The notes beneath the pieces were generated by a model, which was not told where the DNA came from, did no database searches, and was given only the letters and a program-made list of their open reading frames with translations. The position numbers and the translations under genes are program-made. Shown here one piece after another: positions 26,105 through 33,816 of a stretch of DNA of 64,000 bases (position 1 is its first letter; every line of letters starts with the position of its first letter). Origin of the DNA: Psychrobacillus sp. NEAU-3TGS (GTDB lineage Bacteria; Bacillota; Bacilli; Bacillales_A; Planococcaceae); contig NZ_JAPNOZ010000012.1 in NCBI RefSeq assembly GCF_029955155.1, positions 833,208 through 897,207 of the forward strand, given 5' to 3'.

Positions 26105-26283
26105 ATAGGGAAACTGCGCGGTAGTGAGTTGAATGAAGTGTCCGCTGGGATTTCCGCTACAAGGGTGGACGCTTTCCGCCGGCTTGACTTCAGCCGCTTC
26201 CTTCTCTACGCTCAGTCCAGGGTCTTCAGCTCAAGCTATTCCGGCTGGAGTCGCCACCCTTTCGCTACAATCCAGTAGAGTCT
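26105..26283 (-). repeat. Dispersed GC-rich repeat, copy 3 (reverse)
   Basis: Full-length reverse copy in the 728-base gap between the DUF2306 and methyltransferase genes. Blocks GGGAAACTGCGCGGTA (26108), GTCCGCTGGGATTTCCGC, GGACGCTTTCCGCCGG and CTGGAGTCGCCACCC (26245) mirror those of copies 1 and 6. It faces copy 4, about 105 bases away, to form an inverted pair. Short open frames here are by-products of the high G+C. Confidence 0.7.
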
Positions 26284-26387
26284 GCTCATTACTAAGAAAT
26301 GATGCACTAAATCTAGTACTATATTGTTTTTCTATAGGAAAACCTAATATTAATGGAATAAGACTTACTTTATAGTGATTATTAGTA

Positions 26388-26563
26388 GGTTCTATTGATT
26401 GGAATGTAAGGCGACGACTCCTGTGGGATTAGCGAGACAGGAGAGACCCCGCACGTAGCGTTAGCGGAGGAGGAGGCTCACCGCTCGCCCCACGGAAAGC
26501 GTCCGCCTGGAGCGGAAATCATGGCGAACATCTTAGTATCTTACCGCGCAGTTCCCCTATACT
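26388..26563 (+). repeat. Dispersed GC-rich repeat, copy 4 (forward, variant)
   Basis: Forward copy with the shared ends (GCGACGACTCC, CGGAAAGCGTCCGCC, GAGCGGAAATCA, TTACCGCGCAGTT) but a different middle: TGTGGGATTAGCGAGACAGG, then CGTAGCGTTAGCGGAGGAGG and CTCGCCCCACGG. The variant middle keeps the ability to fold back on itself, which suggests selection on structure. Confidence 0.7.
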
Positions 26564-26639
26564 GATCGACAAATTATAGAGCTTATAATCTTCTAAATCA
26601 TAAAAAATCGACTCAGATATATATGGAATCATTTTTGCT

Positions 26640-27251
26640 TTAATTTTGTTGATCTTTCGGTTTCTGCCCAACAAATTGAATTACATGTGATAATCCATTA
26701 TGTTTTTCACCTTCATGACGGACAACCTCTCCCATGAAAGAGTGAACTATGCGCCAGTCAGCAAAGTCTTTCAAAAACTCCTCTGGTTTGTATAGAAAAT
26801 CCAGTTCTTGCGGTCCACCACTTTGATAAGGAATCTGGTAATGTGAATACACCTCTGTCAGGAAATATCCACCGGGCTTTAAAGCTTCCTTTACACCTTG
26901 AAGGGTTTTCATTCGAAGCTCGGCCGGAAAGTGACCAAAAATGCATACAATTTCATCCCATTTAGCTTCACTCCAGTTTGCTTCGTTTAAATCTACCAGT
27001 TCTGTCGAGATAGCTACATCCCGTTCTTTCGCAAGCTTATTTGTTTTCTGAAGTCCAGATTCCGCATAATCCCAAGCTGTAACGTTCATTCCCTGTTCTG
27101 CTAAGTAAACTGCATTTCGCCCTTCCCCTTCAGCTATGGCCAAAGCGTTACCAGAAACATTTAATTTATGTTGAAATTCTTTCAAGAAGACATTTGGTTC
27201 CTTACCATAAACATAATCCTCTGTTTGAAAACGTGCATTCCAATGATTCAT
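26640..27251 (-). CDS. SAM-dependent methyltransferase (TehB-like)
   Basis: 203 residues of the class I methyltransferase fold. The SAM motif reads ALAIAEGEGRNAVYLAEQG, with NVTAWDYAESGL after it, a pattern common in TehB-like and thiol/tellurite-type methyltransferases. The start MNHWNARFQTEDYVYGKEPN is also typical. Substrate unknown. The neighbouring thioredoxin-like gene and sulfur genes make thiol or sulfide methylation conceivable, but that is only inference. GGAAAGGATGACATAAG precedes the ATG. Confidence 0.86.
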   Translation of the reverse strand: MNHWNARFQTEDYVYGKEPNVFLKEFQHKLNVSGNALAIAEGEGRNAVYLAEQGMNVTAWDYAESGLQKTNKLAKERDVAISTELVDLNEANWSEAKWDEIVCIFGHFPAELRMKTLQGVKEALKPGGYFLTEVYSHYQIPYQSGGPQELDFLYKPEEFLKDFADWRIVHSFMGEVVRHEGEKHNGLSHVIQFVGQKPKDQQN

Positions 27252-27299
27252 CTTATGTCATCCTTTCCAAACTATAATCGCGAAGTGAATGAATCAACA

Positions 27300-27635
27300 T
27301 CAGTCTGTTTCGTGAACAATCATGTTATAAACTTTACCTATCCTATCCTGTAAAGATTGCATTTGAACAAATCGGGCTTCCCTTATAATTTCTTTGCCAT
27401 CTACAAATAAAAGTAGCGCAGGCACCGTAAAAATCGAAAGACGTCCAGCTATTTCCTCGACAACGTCTGCATTTATATGCCCTAGCTGTATGAGTGGAAA
27501 TTCTTTTAACAACTCCTTCAACTGAGGCAGTATAACATGACATACGCCACAATTAGTTCTGGATACATATAAGAAACTAAATTGATGGTCCTCGATAAAC
27601 TTTTCTACTGAAGTGAGCGATGTTAATGTAATCAT
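27300..27635 (-). CDS. Thioredoxin family protein
   Basis: 111 residues with a thioredoxin fold and redox motif Cys29-Gly-Val-Cys32 (RTNCGVCHV) instead of the canonical CGPC. The cis-proline region reads FTVPALLLFVDGKEI. Such proteins catalyse disulfide exchange in the cytoplasm. The ATG at 27635 is chosen for AAAGGAG nine bases upstream; the longer frame to 27686 lacks one. It is the last gene of the reactive-sulfur island, about 60 bases after tauE on the same strand, so persulfide or disulfide reduction is a reasonable inferred role. Confidence 0.87.
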   Translation of the reverse strand: MITLTSLTSVEKFIEDHQFSFLYVSRTNCGVCHVILPQLKELLKEFPLIQLGHINADVVEEIAGRLSIFTVPALLLFVDGKEIIREARFVQMQSLQDRIGKVYNMIVHETD

Positions 27636-27696
27636 ATCTTCTCCTTTCGTTTTCATAGTAGTAATTTTCTGATGCATTTTGTTCAAGTCAGCAACA

Positions 27697-28473
27697 TTAT
27701 AATATATCTAACCAAATCTTCACTGCAGTTACAAATATTAATACAGCTAAAATTATCTGTAACACTTTTGTATTTAACTTTTTCCCAGTCATAGCCCCAA
27801 GTGGTGCAGCAATTAAACTTGCAATCACCATGATAAGTGATGGTAAGAATTCTACTTGCCCGGTTGACACTTTTCCGCTAATGGCACCAATTGATGAAAT
27901 AAGGGTTATCGCCAAGGAGGAAGCAATTGTCATTCGTGTTGGTATTTTTAATACAGTAAGCATGATGGGCACTAATAAGAACGCCCCACCTGCACCAACA
28001 ATTCCTGCAGCTACTCCCACGATTAAGGCAAGTAATGCGGCAATCCATTTGTTAAACTTTATCTGCTCAAGGGGTATGTCATCAAGTCCTTTTTTAGGTA
28101 TGAACATCATGATGGCAGCAATTATCGCTAAAATTCCATAGACTATATTAATTCCGCTTTCAGGAATCTGTGTGGAGCCAAATCCTCCAATGAAACTACC
28201 AATTAAAATACTAACACCCATGTAAGCAATCAGTTTTTTATTTAATAATTCACCTTTACGATAGGCAATGACACCACCGATTGTCGCAAAAAATACTTGA
28301 ATTGCAGTTATTCCCGACACTTCATGGGCTGTATAATGAGCAATACCAAGTGCTGAAGGGATATACAACAACATAGGAAAATTAATAATGGATCCACCTA
28401 TTCCTAACATTCCCGAAATAAATGAGCCTATTAATCCTATGAAGAAGATGATAGCAATAAAGCTTATATCCAT
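27697..28473 (-). CDS. TauE/SafE family sulfur-compound exporter
   Basis: 258 residues with eight hydrophobic helices in two halves. [25 protein letters not shown] and the matching second-half [19 protein letters not shown] are the duplicated GGG-type signatures of the TauE/SafE family, whose members move sulfite, sulfoacetate or thiosulfate-like anions. In Staphylococcus aureus tauE belongs to the CstR-controlled cst locus, and here it lies 50 bases downstream of the rhodanese-MBL gene. A role in exporting sulfite made by persulfide oxidation is inferred. TAGGAGGTTAAA precedes the ATG. Confidence 0.9.
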   Translation of the reverse strand: MDISFIAIIFFIGLIGSFISGMLGIGGSIINFPMLLYIPSALGIAHYTAHEVSGITAIQVFFATIGGVIAYRKGELLNKKLIAYMGVSILIGSFIGGFGSTQIPESGINIVYGILAIIAAIMMFIPKKGLDDIPLEQIKFNKWIAALLALIVGVAAGIVGAGGAFLLVPIMLTVLKIPTRMTIASSLAITLISSIGAISGKVSTGQVEFLPSLIMVIASLIAAPLGAMTGKKLNTKVLQIILAVLIFVTAVKIWLDIL

Positions 28474-28524
28474 TTTAACCTCCTACTAAAAAGGGAAGCT
28501 ACAATAGCTCCCTTTTTAATTTCC

Positions 28525-29651
28525 TTATCGAACTGCACAACGATTTGGTCCAATTTCCATTTCACGTTGCGTTTCTTCATCAGTGCTCTTTTTCCCCATA
28601 TTCATTTCACGAATATCTTGATATGCATTTGGCTGTGGCGGTAAATTTTCAGTCACCATTTGTCTAAATTCATTTTCATCCTCCATGTTTAGCCCATGAT
28701 TTGTTTCATAGAGCGTACTTAACTTTTCAGATACACTACCATCTGCATTTAATTCATCTATAATCATAAAGTGTGCTGGTAGAACGATTAGTTCCCCAGA
28801 TAACTCTTTGTATCTCGTGTATAGACTTTCTCTTAGATCCTCAACCCAGTCCTCGGCTAACCCAGCTAAGTCTGGTCTTCCAATGGAATCAATAAATAAT
28901 ATATCTCCTGATAATAAGAACTTTTCGTCCACAACAAAAGACGTTGATCCAATTGTATGTCCTGGAGAATATAACGCATGAATATTTATAAAAGCATTAC
29001 CAATTGTCACTACATCTCCATCTTCTAATGGTTCATATTCAAAGGTAACATCCACAGCGTCTTTTGGTGGAAGCAAGTATATTGCGTTTGTTTTTTCAGC
29101 AAGTTGTCTCCCACCAGAAATATGGTCGGCATGTAGATGCGTATCGAAAATATGGGTAATTTTTGCCCCAATACGATTTGCAAAATCCAGATAGACATTC
29201 GTCATTCTTGCAGCGTCTACAATGGCAGCCTCACCGTTTGAGACGATCATATAAGACAAGCATCCCTTACCAATTCGTACAAACTGATAAATTTCTCCAC
29301 CATCTTTTAGATCCCCAATTTTTACAGGTTCTAAATGTTCACTCCATGCACTCATTCCACCCGTTAGGGAAGAAACTGAAAGTCCTGCCGCTGTAAGCAT
29401 CTCTGCCACTACCATAGACGAGCGCCCTTTGGCACAAACAACAAGTACATCTTTATCAGAAGGAATCTTAGCCAAAATCCCTTCTACACCATCAAGTAAT
29501 TCAAAATATGGTACATTTAAATAATCAAAGTTCTCCCCTTCAATTTTCCAGTCTGCAAAATCACTTCCATTCCGAATATCTAAAATAAATAGCTCTTCTT
29601 TGTTAAATACTTTTTTGTTACCTCTTTTGAAGTCATGGTATTCACAGTCAT
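28525..29651 (-). CDS. Rhodanese/MBL persulfide dioxygenase-like protein, frameshifted near the 5' end
   Basis: An ETHE1/CstB-like metallo-beta-lactamase domain follows a rhodanese domain. The rhodanese loop is [12 protein letters not shown] ligands are [13 protein letters not shown] and SGDILFIDS. The family oxidises glutathione or CoA persulfide to sulfite. Translation should begin at ATG 29651 (AGGGGG upstream, overlapping a CstR operator) but meets a stop after 23 codons. A -1 shift at the A-run 29611-29616 restores one frame of about 375 residues. The run forms the heptamer A AAA AAG in register, with GAGG shortly upstream. Either one A is missing (mutation or sequence error) or the gene uses programmed frameshifting. 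Without the shift, only TTG 29475 opens the frame, losing half the rhodanese domain. Confidence 0.85.
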
Positions 29652-29655
29652 ATTT

Positions 29656-29671
29656 TTACCCCCTGCGGTAT
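29656..29671 (-). promoter_or_regulatory. CstR operator 5, at the rhodanese-MBL start
   Basis: TTACCC-CCTG-CGGTAT, same 6-4-6 design as the other CstR sites, placed over the ribosome binding site of the rhodanese-MBL gene. Confidence 0.7.
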
Positions 29672-29719
29672 ATTTATTTATAAAAAAATTTAAAACGTGA
29701 TTGTTACATCTTCTTTCTT

Positions 29720-30154
29720 TTATTTCAAAAAAACTTTACCTTGTACTTCAATAGTAACGCCTGCTTTTTTCAATAAGTTTCCGACTTCGCATTCTTTATC
29801 TGCTCCTTCTATTGCTCTTTGTGCAGATTGAATTTGTATTTCTGTTGCATCCGCAGATAAAATGATTTGTGGATAGTGAGTTATGTTAAATCCATTATCG
29901 GATATCGCTGCCTCGGAATTTATTGTATGTTCTACTACAGGTAACTTTCTGCTTTCAAGCATATAAGTAAGCGTTGCTATAAAACAAGTTGCGGCTGAAG
30001 AAACTAGTAACTCTTTAGGATCTGTCCCGTTTCCACTGCCACCCAAAGAGATTGGAATAGCGACTTTTGTATCCAGATAATCTGCCTTAAGAGTCCCATT
30101 CCCTGTTGCTCCACCATGCCAAACAATATTTAAATTTGTTTTCAACTCTGCCAG
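29720..30154 (-). CDS. OsmC family protein, probable CTG start
   Basis: About 144 residues. The peroxide/persulfide-reactive cysteines are visible in SSAATCFIATLTYMLES and KECEVGNLLKKAG, and GGSGNGTDPKELL is the family's central glycine-rich block. OsmC/Ohr proteins reduce organic hydroperoxides and some handle persulfides, which fits this island. The first standard start is TTG at 30145, without a well-spaced ribosome binding site. The CTG at 30154 gives MAELKTNLNIVWHGG, a natural family N-terminus, with GGGGGA nine bases upstream and an in-frame TGA just before. A CTG start is inferred. Confidence 0.85.
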   Translation of the reverse strand: MAELKTNLNIVWHGGATGNGTLKADYLDTKVAIPISLGGSGNGTDPKELLVSSAATCFIATLTYMLESRKLPVVEHTINSEAAISDNGFNITHYPQIILSADATEIQIQSAQRAIEGADKECEVGNLLKKAGVTIEVQGKVFLK

Positions 30155-30245
30155 CGTTCACATTCCCCCATTTAAATTATTAATATTTAATCTCAATCTT
30201 CATTACCTTTCATTTCTAGAAGCCTAAAATTTCAGCTGAATGAAG

Positions 30246-30641
30246 TTAAAATGTCAATGTTACGTCAGCGTCTTTAGCAAACTCTAAAAATGTAACAGCT
30301 CCGCCTACTTCAATTCCATCGATAAAGTTCTCTTTATCTAATCCCATAACATCCATAGTCATTTGGCAGCCAATGAATGTAACACCCATCTCTTTTGCCA
30401 TTGCTACTAATTCCGGGATGGCCGGAACATTGACTTTAGTAAATCCTTCTGCAAAATGCTCTTTTCCTACTGGCATTGGAAGTTGCTGATATGCCTCTTT
30501 GTGAATTAAGTTCAATCCCTCAAATGTAAAGAAAATGGCTACTTCTTGATCTGTTGCAGCAGCTGCAGTTGCGATATTAAATACTTTGTATGCATCAAAT
30601 AATCCACCATTACTTGCGATAATTGCTACTTTTCTATTCAT
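30246..30641 (-). CDS. DsrE/DsrF/DrsH-like sulfur-relay protein
   Basis: 131 residues with the DsrE-like fold (KVAIIASNGGLFDAYKVFNIATAAAA, AIFFTFEGL). A single conserved cysteine lies at about residue 92 in FIGCQMTMDVMG, the place where DsrE2-type proteins carry persulfide. These proteins pass sulfane sulfur between TusA, rhodanese and downstream acceptors. It overlaps the glutaredoxin gene by eight bases, so the two are translationally coupled, and it shares their CstR operator. Confidence 0.9.
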   Translation of the reverse strand: MNRKVAIIASNGGLFDAYKVFNIATAAAATDQEVAIFFTFEGLNLIHKEAYQQLPMPVGKEHFAEGFTKVNVPAIPELVAMAKEMGVTFIGCQMTMDVMGLDKENFIDGIEVGGAVTFLEFAKDADVTLTF

Positions 30642-30885
30642 TTATTTTTCCTCCATTTCTTAATGCAATCATGATATTGTTTGGATCAAAGCCTACAATC
30701 CATTGACCATTCACTTCAGTTTGTGGCACTCCCATTTGTCCTGTTGTTTTTACAAGTCGTTGCATAACTTCAGGTTGTGTTTCCACATTCACTTCAATAA
30801 AAGGAATGTTTTGTTCGGATAAAAAGTTCTTTAACATAACACAATAAGGACATTGTGTTGTTGTATATACTGTTACTGAATTCAT
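30634..30885 (-). CDS. Glutaredoxin family protein
   Basis: 83 residues. The redox motif Cys12-Pro-Tyr-Cys15 (TTQCPYCVM) is the classical dithiol glutaredoxin site, with TGQMGVPQTEVNGQWIVGFD as the cis-proline and thiol-binding region. In low-GC bacteria without glutathione it probably acts on bacillithiol or CoA mixed disulfides and persulfides. The ATG at 30885 has AGGAGAGAT upstream; longer starts lie upstream without one. First gene of the glutaredoxin-dsrE pair behind CstR operator 4. Confidence 0.9.
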   Translation of the reverse strand: MNSVTVYTTTQCPYCVMLKNFLSEQNIPFIEVNVETQPEVMQRLVKTTGQMGVPQTEVNGQWIVGFDPNNIMIALRNGGKINE

Positions 30886-30940
30886 TTTCAAATCTCTCCT
30901 TAACGATTTTTTGTAAATATCCTTCATTTTCGTCACCTAA

Positions 30941-30956
30941 ATACCATTGGGGGTAT
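30941..30956 (-). promoter_or_regulatory. CstR operator 4, upstream of glutaredoxin-dsrE
   Basis: ATACCA-TTGG-GGGTAT (6-4-6), about 56 bases upstream of the glutaredoxin start codon. Confidence 0.7.
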
Positions 30957-30974
30957 ATGAAATTCTAAAAAAAT

Positions 30975-31271
30975 TTACTCTTCCTTGCCTTCCCAAGAAA
31001 GCATGCCACCTTGCATATTGATCACGTTATAACCTTGTTCTTCAAGGAATTCTGTTGCACGTCCACTTCTTCCTCCTGAACGACAAACCATGATATACTC
31101 ATTTGACTTATCTAATTCATGCATACGAAACTCAACTAATCCTAATGGAATATTTATTGCTCCTGGAATTTTCCCATCTGCTACTTCATCTACCTCACGC
31201 ACGTCGATTATATTTAATAGCTTTCCTTCATTCATTAAAGTCTCCACTTCTTTTGCAGTCATTTCTTTCAT
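30975..31271 (-). CDS. Single-domain rhodanese sulfurtransferase
   Basis: 98-residue rhodanese with the active loop Cys63-Arg-Ser-Gly-Gly-Arg-Ser (VCRSGGRS), flanked by IIDVREVDEVADGKIPGAINIP and INMQGGMLSWEG. The cysteine carries the persulfide during sulfur transfer from thiosulfate or other sulfane donors. GGGGGA precedes the ATG. It lies 19 bases after the membrane-anchored rhodanese gene and probably shares its transcript from CstR operator 3. Confidence 0.92.
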   Translation of the reverse strand: MKEMTAKEVETLMNEGKLLNIIDVREVDEVADGKIPGAINIPLGLVEFRMHELDKSNEYIMVCRSGGRSGRATEFLEEQGYNVINMQGGMLSWEGKEE

Positions 31272-31290
31272 TTTAAGTCCCCCTATTCTA

Positions 31291-31653
31291 TTATCTCCAG
31301 GTGCTTATGCCACCTTTTACATTTGTTACTTTAGTAAAGCCCATTTTTTTTAATATCTTAGTCGCTTTTTGACTTCTCATTCCACTTTGGCAAATAACAA
31401 TCACTTCTTTTTCCTTTAAAAGTTCCTTATCCGCTTTTTGAGAAAGTTGGTGAAGAGGAATATTTTTAAAGCCTTTGATATGATTACCTTTAAATTCACC
31501 AGGTGTTCGAACATCCACAAATTGCTTTTCCCTGTTATTTAACTCTTCTTTTAGATCTGTTGTTGATAGTTGCCTTACTCCTTTTGTTGGTAGAGCACGC
31601 TGTAAAATGAAAACCAAGAAAAGAGCGATAAGGATGTAAATTACGTATTCCAA
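31291..31653 (-). CDS. Membrane-anchored rhodanese-like protein
   Basis: 120 residues: one N-terminal transmembrane helix (EYVIYILIALFLVFIL, residues 2-17) followed by a rhodanese domain with Cys88 in ICQSGMRSQKA. The domain should face the cytoplasm. TTG at 31653 is chosen because AAGGTGG lies about eight bases upstream and gives MEYVIYIL, the usual start of this family; GTG at 31665 overlaps the ribosome binding site. It is the first gene after CstR operator 3. Confidence 0.87.
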   Translation of the reverse strand: MEYVIYILIALFLVFILQRALPTKGVRQLSTTDLKEELNNREKQFVDVRTPGEFKGNHIKGFKNIPLHQLSQKADKELLKEKEVIVICQSGMRSQKATKILKKMGFTKVTNVKGGISTWR

Positions 31654-31680
31654 ATCTGTTACCACCTTAACGGAAATTAT

Positions 31681-31696
31681 TTACCCCCTAGGGTAT
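31681..31696 (-). promoter_or_regulatory. CstR operator 3, upstream of the rhodanese pair
   Basis: TTACCC-CCTA-GGGTAT (6-4-6), about 28 bases before the membrane rhodanese start. Confidence 0.75.
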
Positions 31697-31718
31697 AAAA
31701 CTGTATAAAAAAATAGAA

Positions 31719-31946
31719 TTAGCCCTTTTTAATCCAAAACTTTAATACTTCATCTTCTTCCTCATGTTTCAGAAGCTCATGCCCACCAGATCTAGCCCAG
31801 GCTGGGAAGTCATTTTTAGCTCCCTTATCTGTTGTGTGAACCTCTAGTAATTGACCCTCTTCAAGTGCATTTATGGCCATTTTACTTTTTACGATTGGCA
31901 TTGGGCATGCTAATCCTTTTACATCTAATACTTTATCAACATTCAT
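31719..31946 (-). CDS. TusA/SirA-like sulfurtransferase
   Basis: 75-residue TusA-family sulfur carrier. The motif DVKGLACPMPIVK carries the conserved Cys14 that holds the persulfide, and TTDKGAKNDFPAWARSGGHELL is the usual second half. It receives sulfur from rhodanese or persulfide donors and passes it on. AAGGAGGAATAAAA precedes the ATG. It sits between CstR operators 2 and 3, so it is probably its own transcript or the start of a longer one. Confidence 0.93.
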   Translation of the reverse strand: MNVDKVLDVKGLACPMPIVKSKMAINALEEGQLLEVHTTDKGAKNDFPAWARSGGHELLKHEEEDEVLKFWIKKG

Positions 31947-31971
31947 TTTTATTCCTCCTTTTCTTTTACCG

Positions 31972-31987
31972 TTACCCCTATGGGTAT
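31972..31987 (-). promoter_or_regulatory. CstR operator 2, upstream of tusA
   Basis: TTACCC-CTAT-GGGTAT (6-4-6), 25 bases upstream of the tusA start codon. Confidence 0.75.
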
Positions 31988-32024
31988 ATTAACGGAAGAA
32001 AAAAAAGATGTCAACCCTTAAGTT

Positions 32025-32285
32025 TCATCTGCTTTTTACAAGCAAGTTGACAGCTTCTTTAATTAGTTCGTCCGTTTTTTCTCCATTTTTTTCAGCATCT
32101 TGAACACATTCAACTAAGTTTGAACTTACAATCACACCTATTGTACGATCTACTGCTGAGCGAACAGCCGACAACTGGGTAATGACATCTTTACAATCTT
32201 TGTTTTCTTCCATCATTTTTAAGATGCCGCGAAGTTGCCCTTCCATACGCTTTACTCTATTTTTAAGTTGATCATTATATTCCAT
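32025..32285 (-). CDS. cstR: Persulfide-sensing repressor CstR (CsoR family)
   Basis: 86-residue all-helical repressor of the CsoR/RcnR family. Cys31 (NKDCKDV) and Cys60 (LVECV) are in the same positions as the two sulfur-sensing cysteines of S. aureus CstR, while the copper-ligand histidine of CsoR is replaced (SSNLVEC, Asn). This is the diagnostic pattern for persulfide sensing rather than copper. In the reduced form it binds GC-tract operators; sulfide-derived persulfides cross-link the two cysteines and release it. It autoregulates through operator 1 and likely controls the five-operator regulon downstream. Confidence 0.92.
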   Translation of the reverse strand: MEYNDQLKNRVKRMEGQLRGILKMMEENKDCKDVITQLSAVRSAVDRTIGVIVSSNLVECVQDAEKNGEKTDELIKEAVNLLVKSR

Positions 32286-32329
32286 AGAAGTTCACCTCCA
32301 AGTTCATCACAAAATTACTGACAGTCATC

Positions 32330-32358
32330 ATATTATACCCTCACAGGTATATTGTCAA
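32330..32358 (-). promoter_or_regulatory. cstR promoter with CstR operator 1 in the spacer
   Basis: On the minus strand TTGACA (32353-32358) and TAATAT (32330-32335) are 17 bases apart. The palindrome ATACCC-TCAC-AGGTAT (32335-32350) fills the spacer and touches the -10 box, ideal for autorepression. Confidence 0.82.
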
Positions 32359-32391
32359 CACTGACAACTAGTCCTACCCTATTAATTCAAA

Positions 32392-32802
32392 CTACTTATT
32401 AATAACAATTGATAATTTATAATTTGCATGTTTGTTTAAATCTTCCAGAAATTCATCTAATGCTTTATTCGATGGAAATTTGCATTCGAGAAAATAACAA
32501 CCATCCCCACTGATTTTATAATTATGGATTATGTATGCTTCTTGAGTTTTTATAAACGATAGATAAGGTTGATGGTAAGTACTTTGTGTAATAATCGTAA
32601 TAAAAGCGTGTATAAAATACCCTAATTTAGTTTGATTAACTTTTATTGTATACCCCTCTATCAAGCCATTATCCTCTAACTTGGCAACTCTACCTGAAGC
32701 AGCTTGTCCAGTTAAATGGACCTTCTCACCCAATTCTTTCATGGTGATACGACTGTTTTTGGATAGCTCATCCAAAATAAGCTGATCCGTGTTATCTAAC
32801 AT
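32392..32802 (-). CDS. Lrp/AsnC family regulator
   Basis: 136 residues. An N-terminal AsnC-type helix-turn-helix (LDNTDQLILDELSKNSRITMKELGEKVHLTGQAASGRVAKLED) is followed by an alpha-beta RAM effector/oligomerisation domain. The ATG at 32802 has GGAG eight bases upstream; a start at 32820 overlaps that site. It is divergent from the MBL-fold gene at 32919 with inverted repeats between them, so it may control that gene and itself. The effector, usually an amino acid, cannot be told. Confidence 0.9.
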   Translation of the reverse strand: MLDNTDQLILDELSKNSRITMKELGEKVHLTGQAASGRVAKLEDNGLIEGYTIKVNQTKLGYFIHAFITIITQSTYHQPYLSFIKTQEAYIIHNYKISGDGCYFLECKFPSNKALDEFLEDLNKHANYKLSIVINK

Positions 32803-32823
32803 TTGTTTAACTCCTTTCATTTA

Positions 32824-32889
32824 TCAAGTCAAACCCCAAAAAGACTTGAATTTATCTATGTAACGCTGATTGACCATAGTATAAACTAT
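32824..32889. promoter_or_regulatory. Inverted repeats between lrp-like and MBL genes
   Basis: TCAAGTC (32824-32830) and GACTTGA (32843-32849) form a 7-bp inverted repeat with a 12-bp centre; ATAGT-ATAA-ACTAT lies at 32876-32889. Both are in the 116-base divergent region and are candidate binding sites for the Lrp-like regulator. Confidence 0.45.
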
Positions 32890-32918
32890 ATACGAATCAA
32901 AGAAAAGGAGTTGTAATT

Positions 32919-33677
32919 ATGGATATTCAACTTATTCGAAATGCTACGCTCGTTGTTCAATATGCAGGCAAAAAGTTTTTAATAGACCCAATGTTAGCAG
33001 AGAAAGGAACTTACCCACCTTTCCCTAATTCATTAAGACAGGATCAAAACAATCCACTGGTTAATTTGGTTACACCAATTAATGAATTAATTAATGTCGA
33101 TGCGGTAATCGTCACACATCTACATTTAGATCACTGGGATGATGCCGCTATAGATACATTGCCAAAAGATATTAAATTATTTGTCCAAAATGCGGAGGAT
33201 GCGACAGTAATTCACAACGCTGGTTTCAATAATATAGAAGTTTTACAAGAGGATACGCTCTTTGAAGATGTTCAATTAGTTAAAACAAAAGGGGAACATG
33301 GAAGAGGACCGGTGTTAGAACTTGCTGGTCAAGTATGCGGTGTCGTCTTCAAACATCCAAGTGAAAAAACGTTATATGTAGCAGGAGATACTGTTTGGTA
33401 TGAAGCTGTTCAAGAAGTGATTGAGACACATAAACCGGAAGTAATTGTTGTAAATGCTGGAGACAATCAATTCCTTGAAGGCGGTTCGCTCGTAATGGGG
33501 AAAGAGGATGTTTATGAATTGTATAAAGCTGCTCCTGACGCAAGAATTATTTCCGTCCATATGGAAGCTGTCAATTACTGGACATTATCGAAAGAAGAAT
33601 TGAAAAACTTTAGTCAGGAAAAAGGAATCTCTTCCAATGTATTAGTGCCAGACGATGGTGAATCCTACACATTTTAA
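32919..33677 (+). CDS. MBL-fold metallo-hydrolase
   Basis: 252 residues with a metallo-beta-lactamase fold of the UPF0173/UlaG-like branch. The zinc motif THLHLDHWDDAAI (His-x-His-x-Asp-His) is intact, YVAGDTVWY supplies the bridging Asp, and ISVHMEAVNYW a later His. The N-terminus MDIQLIRNATLVVQYAGKKFLIDPML is typical. Substrate unknown. AAAGGAGTTGTAATT precedes the ATG. Divergence from an Lrp-like gene suggests regulation by it. Confidence 0.88.
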   Translation: MDIQLIRNATLVVQYAGKKFLIDPMLAEKGTYPPFPNSLRQDQNNPLVNLVTPINELINVDAVIVTHLHLDHWDDAAIDTLPKDIKLFVQNAEDATVIHNAGFNNIEVLQEDTLFEDVQLVKTKGEHGRGPVLELAGQVCGVVFKHPSEKTLYVAGDTVWYEAVQEVIETHKPEVIVVNAGDNQFLEGGSLVMGKEDVYELYKAAPDARIISVHMEAVNYWTLSKEELKNFSQEKGISSNVLVPDDGESYTF

Positions 33678-33681
33678 GCAT

Positions 33682-33722
33682 AAAAAACAGACAGAAAAGC
33701 TACATTTCTGTCTGTTTTTTTA
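33682..33722. terminator. Bidirectional terminator after the MBL gene
   Basis: A perfect 16-bp stem (AAAAAACAGACAGAAA with TTTCTGTCTGTTTTTT) ends in Ts on both strands, between the MBL and carbonic anhydrase genes. Confidence 0.88.
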
Positions 33723-33816
33723 TCCATATTTCATAATTGTACATTTGATTTAAAAACCGAATTCCTTGTTTAATATAGATGAATGTAAAGACATCAGGAA
33801 AGGATTTTTCAATCAT

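Noticed and set aside
26069-26375. Two open frames of 69 and 80 codons in the repeat region
   Set aside because: They fall inside the GC-rich dispersed repeat and resemble no protein; stop-free stretches are expected from base composition.
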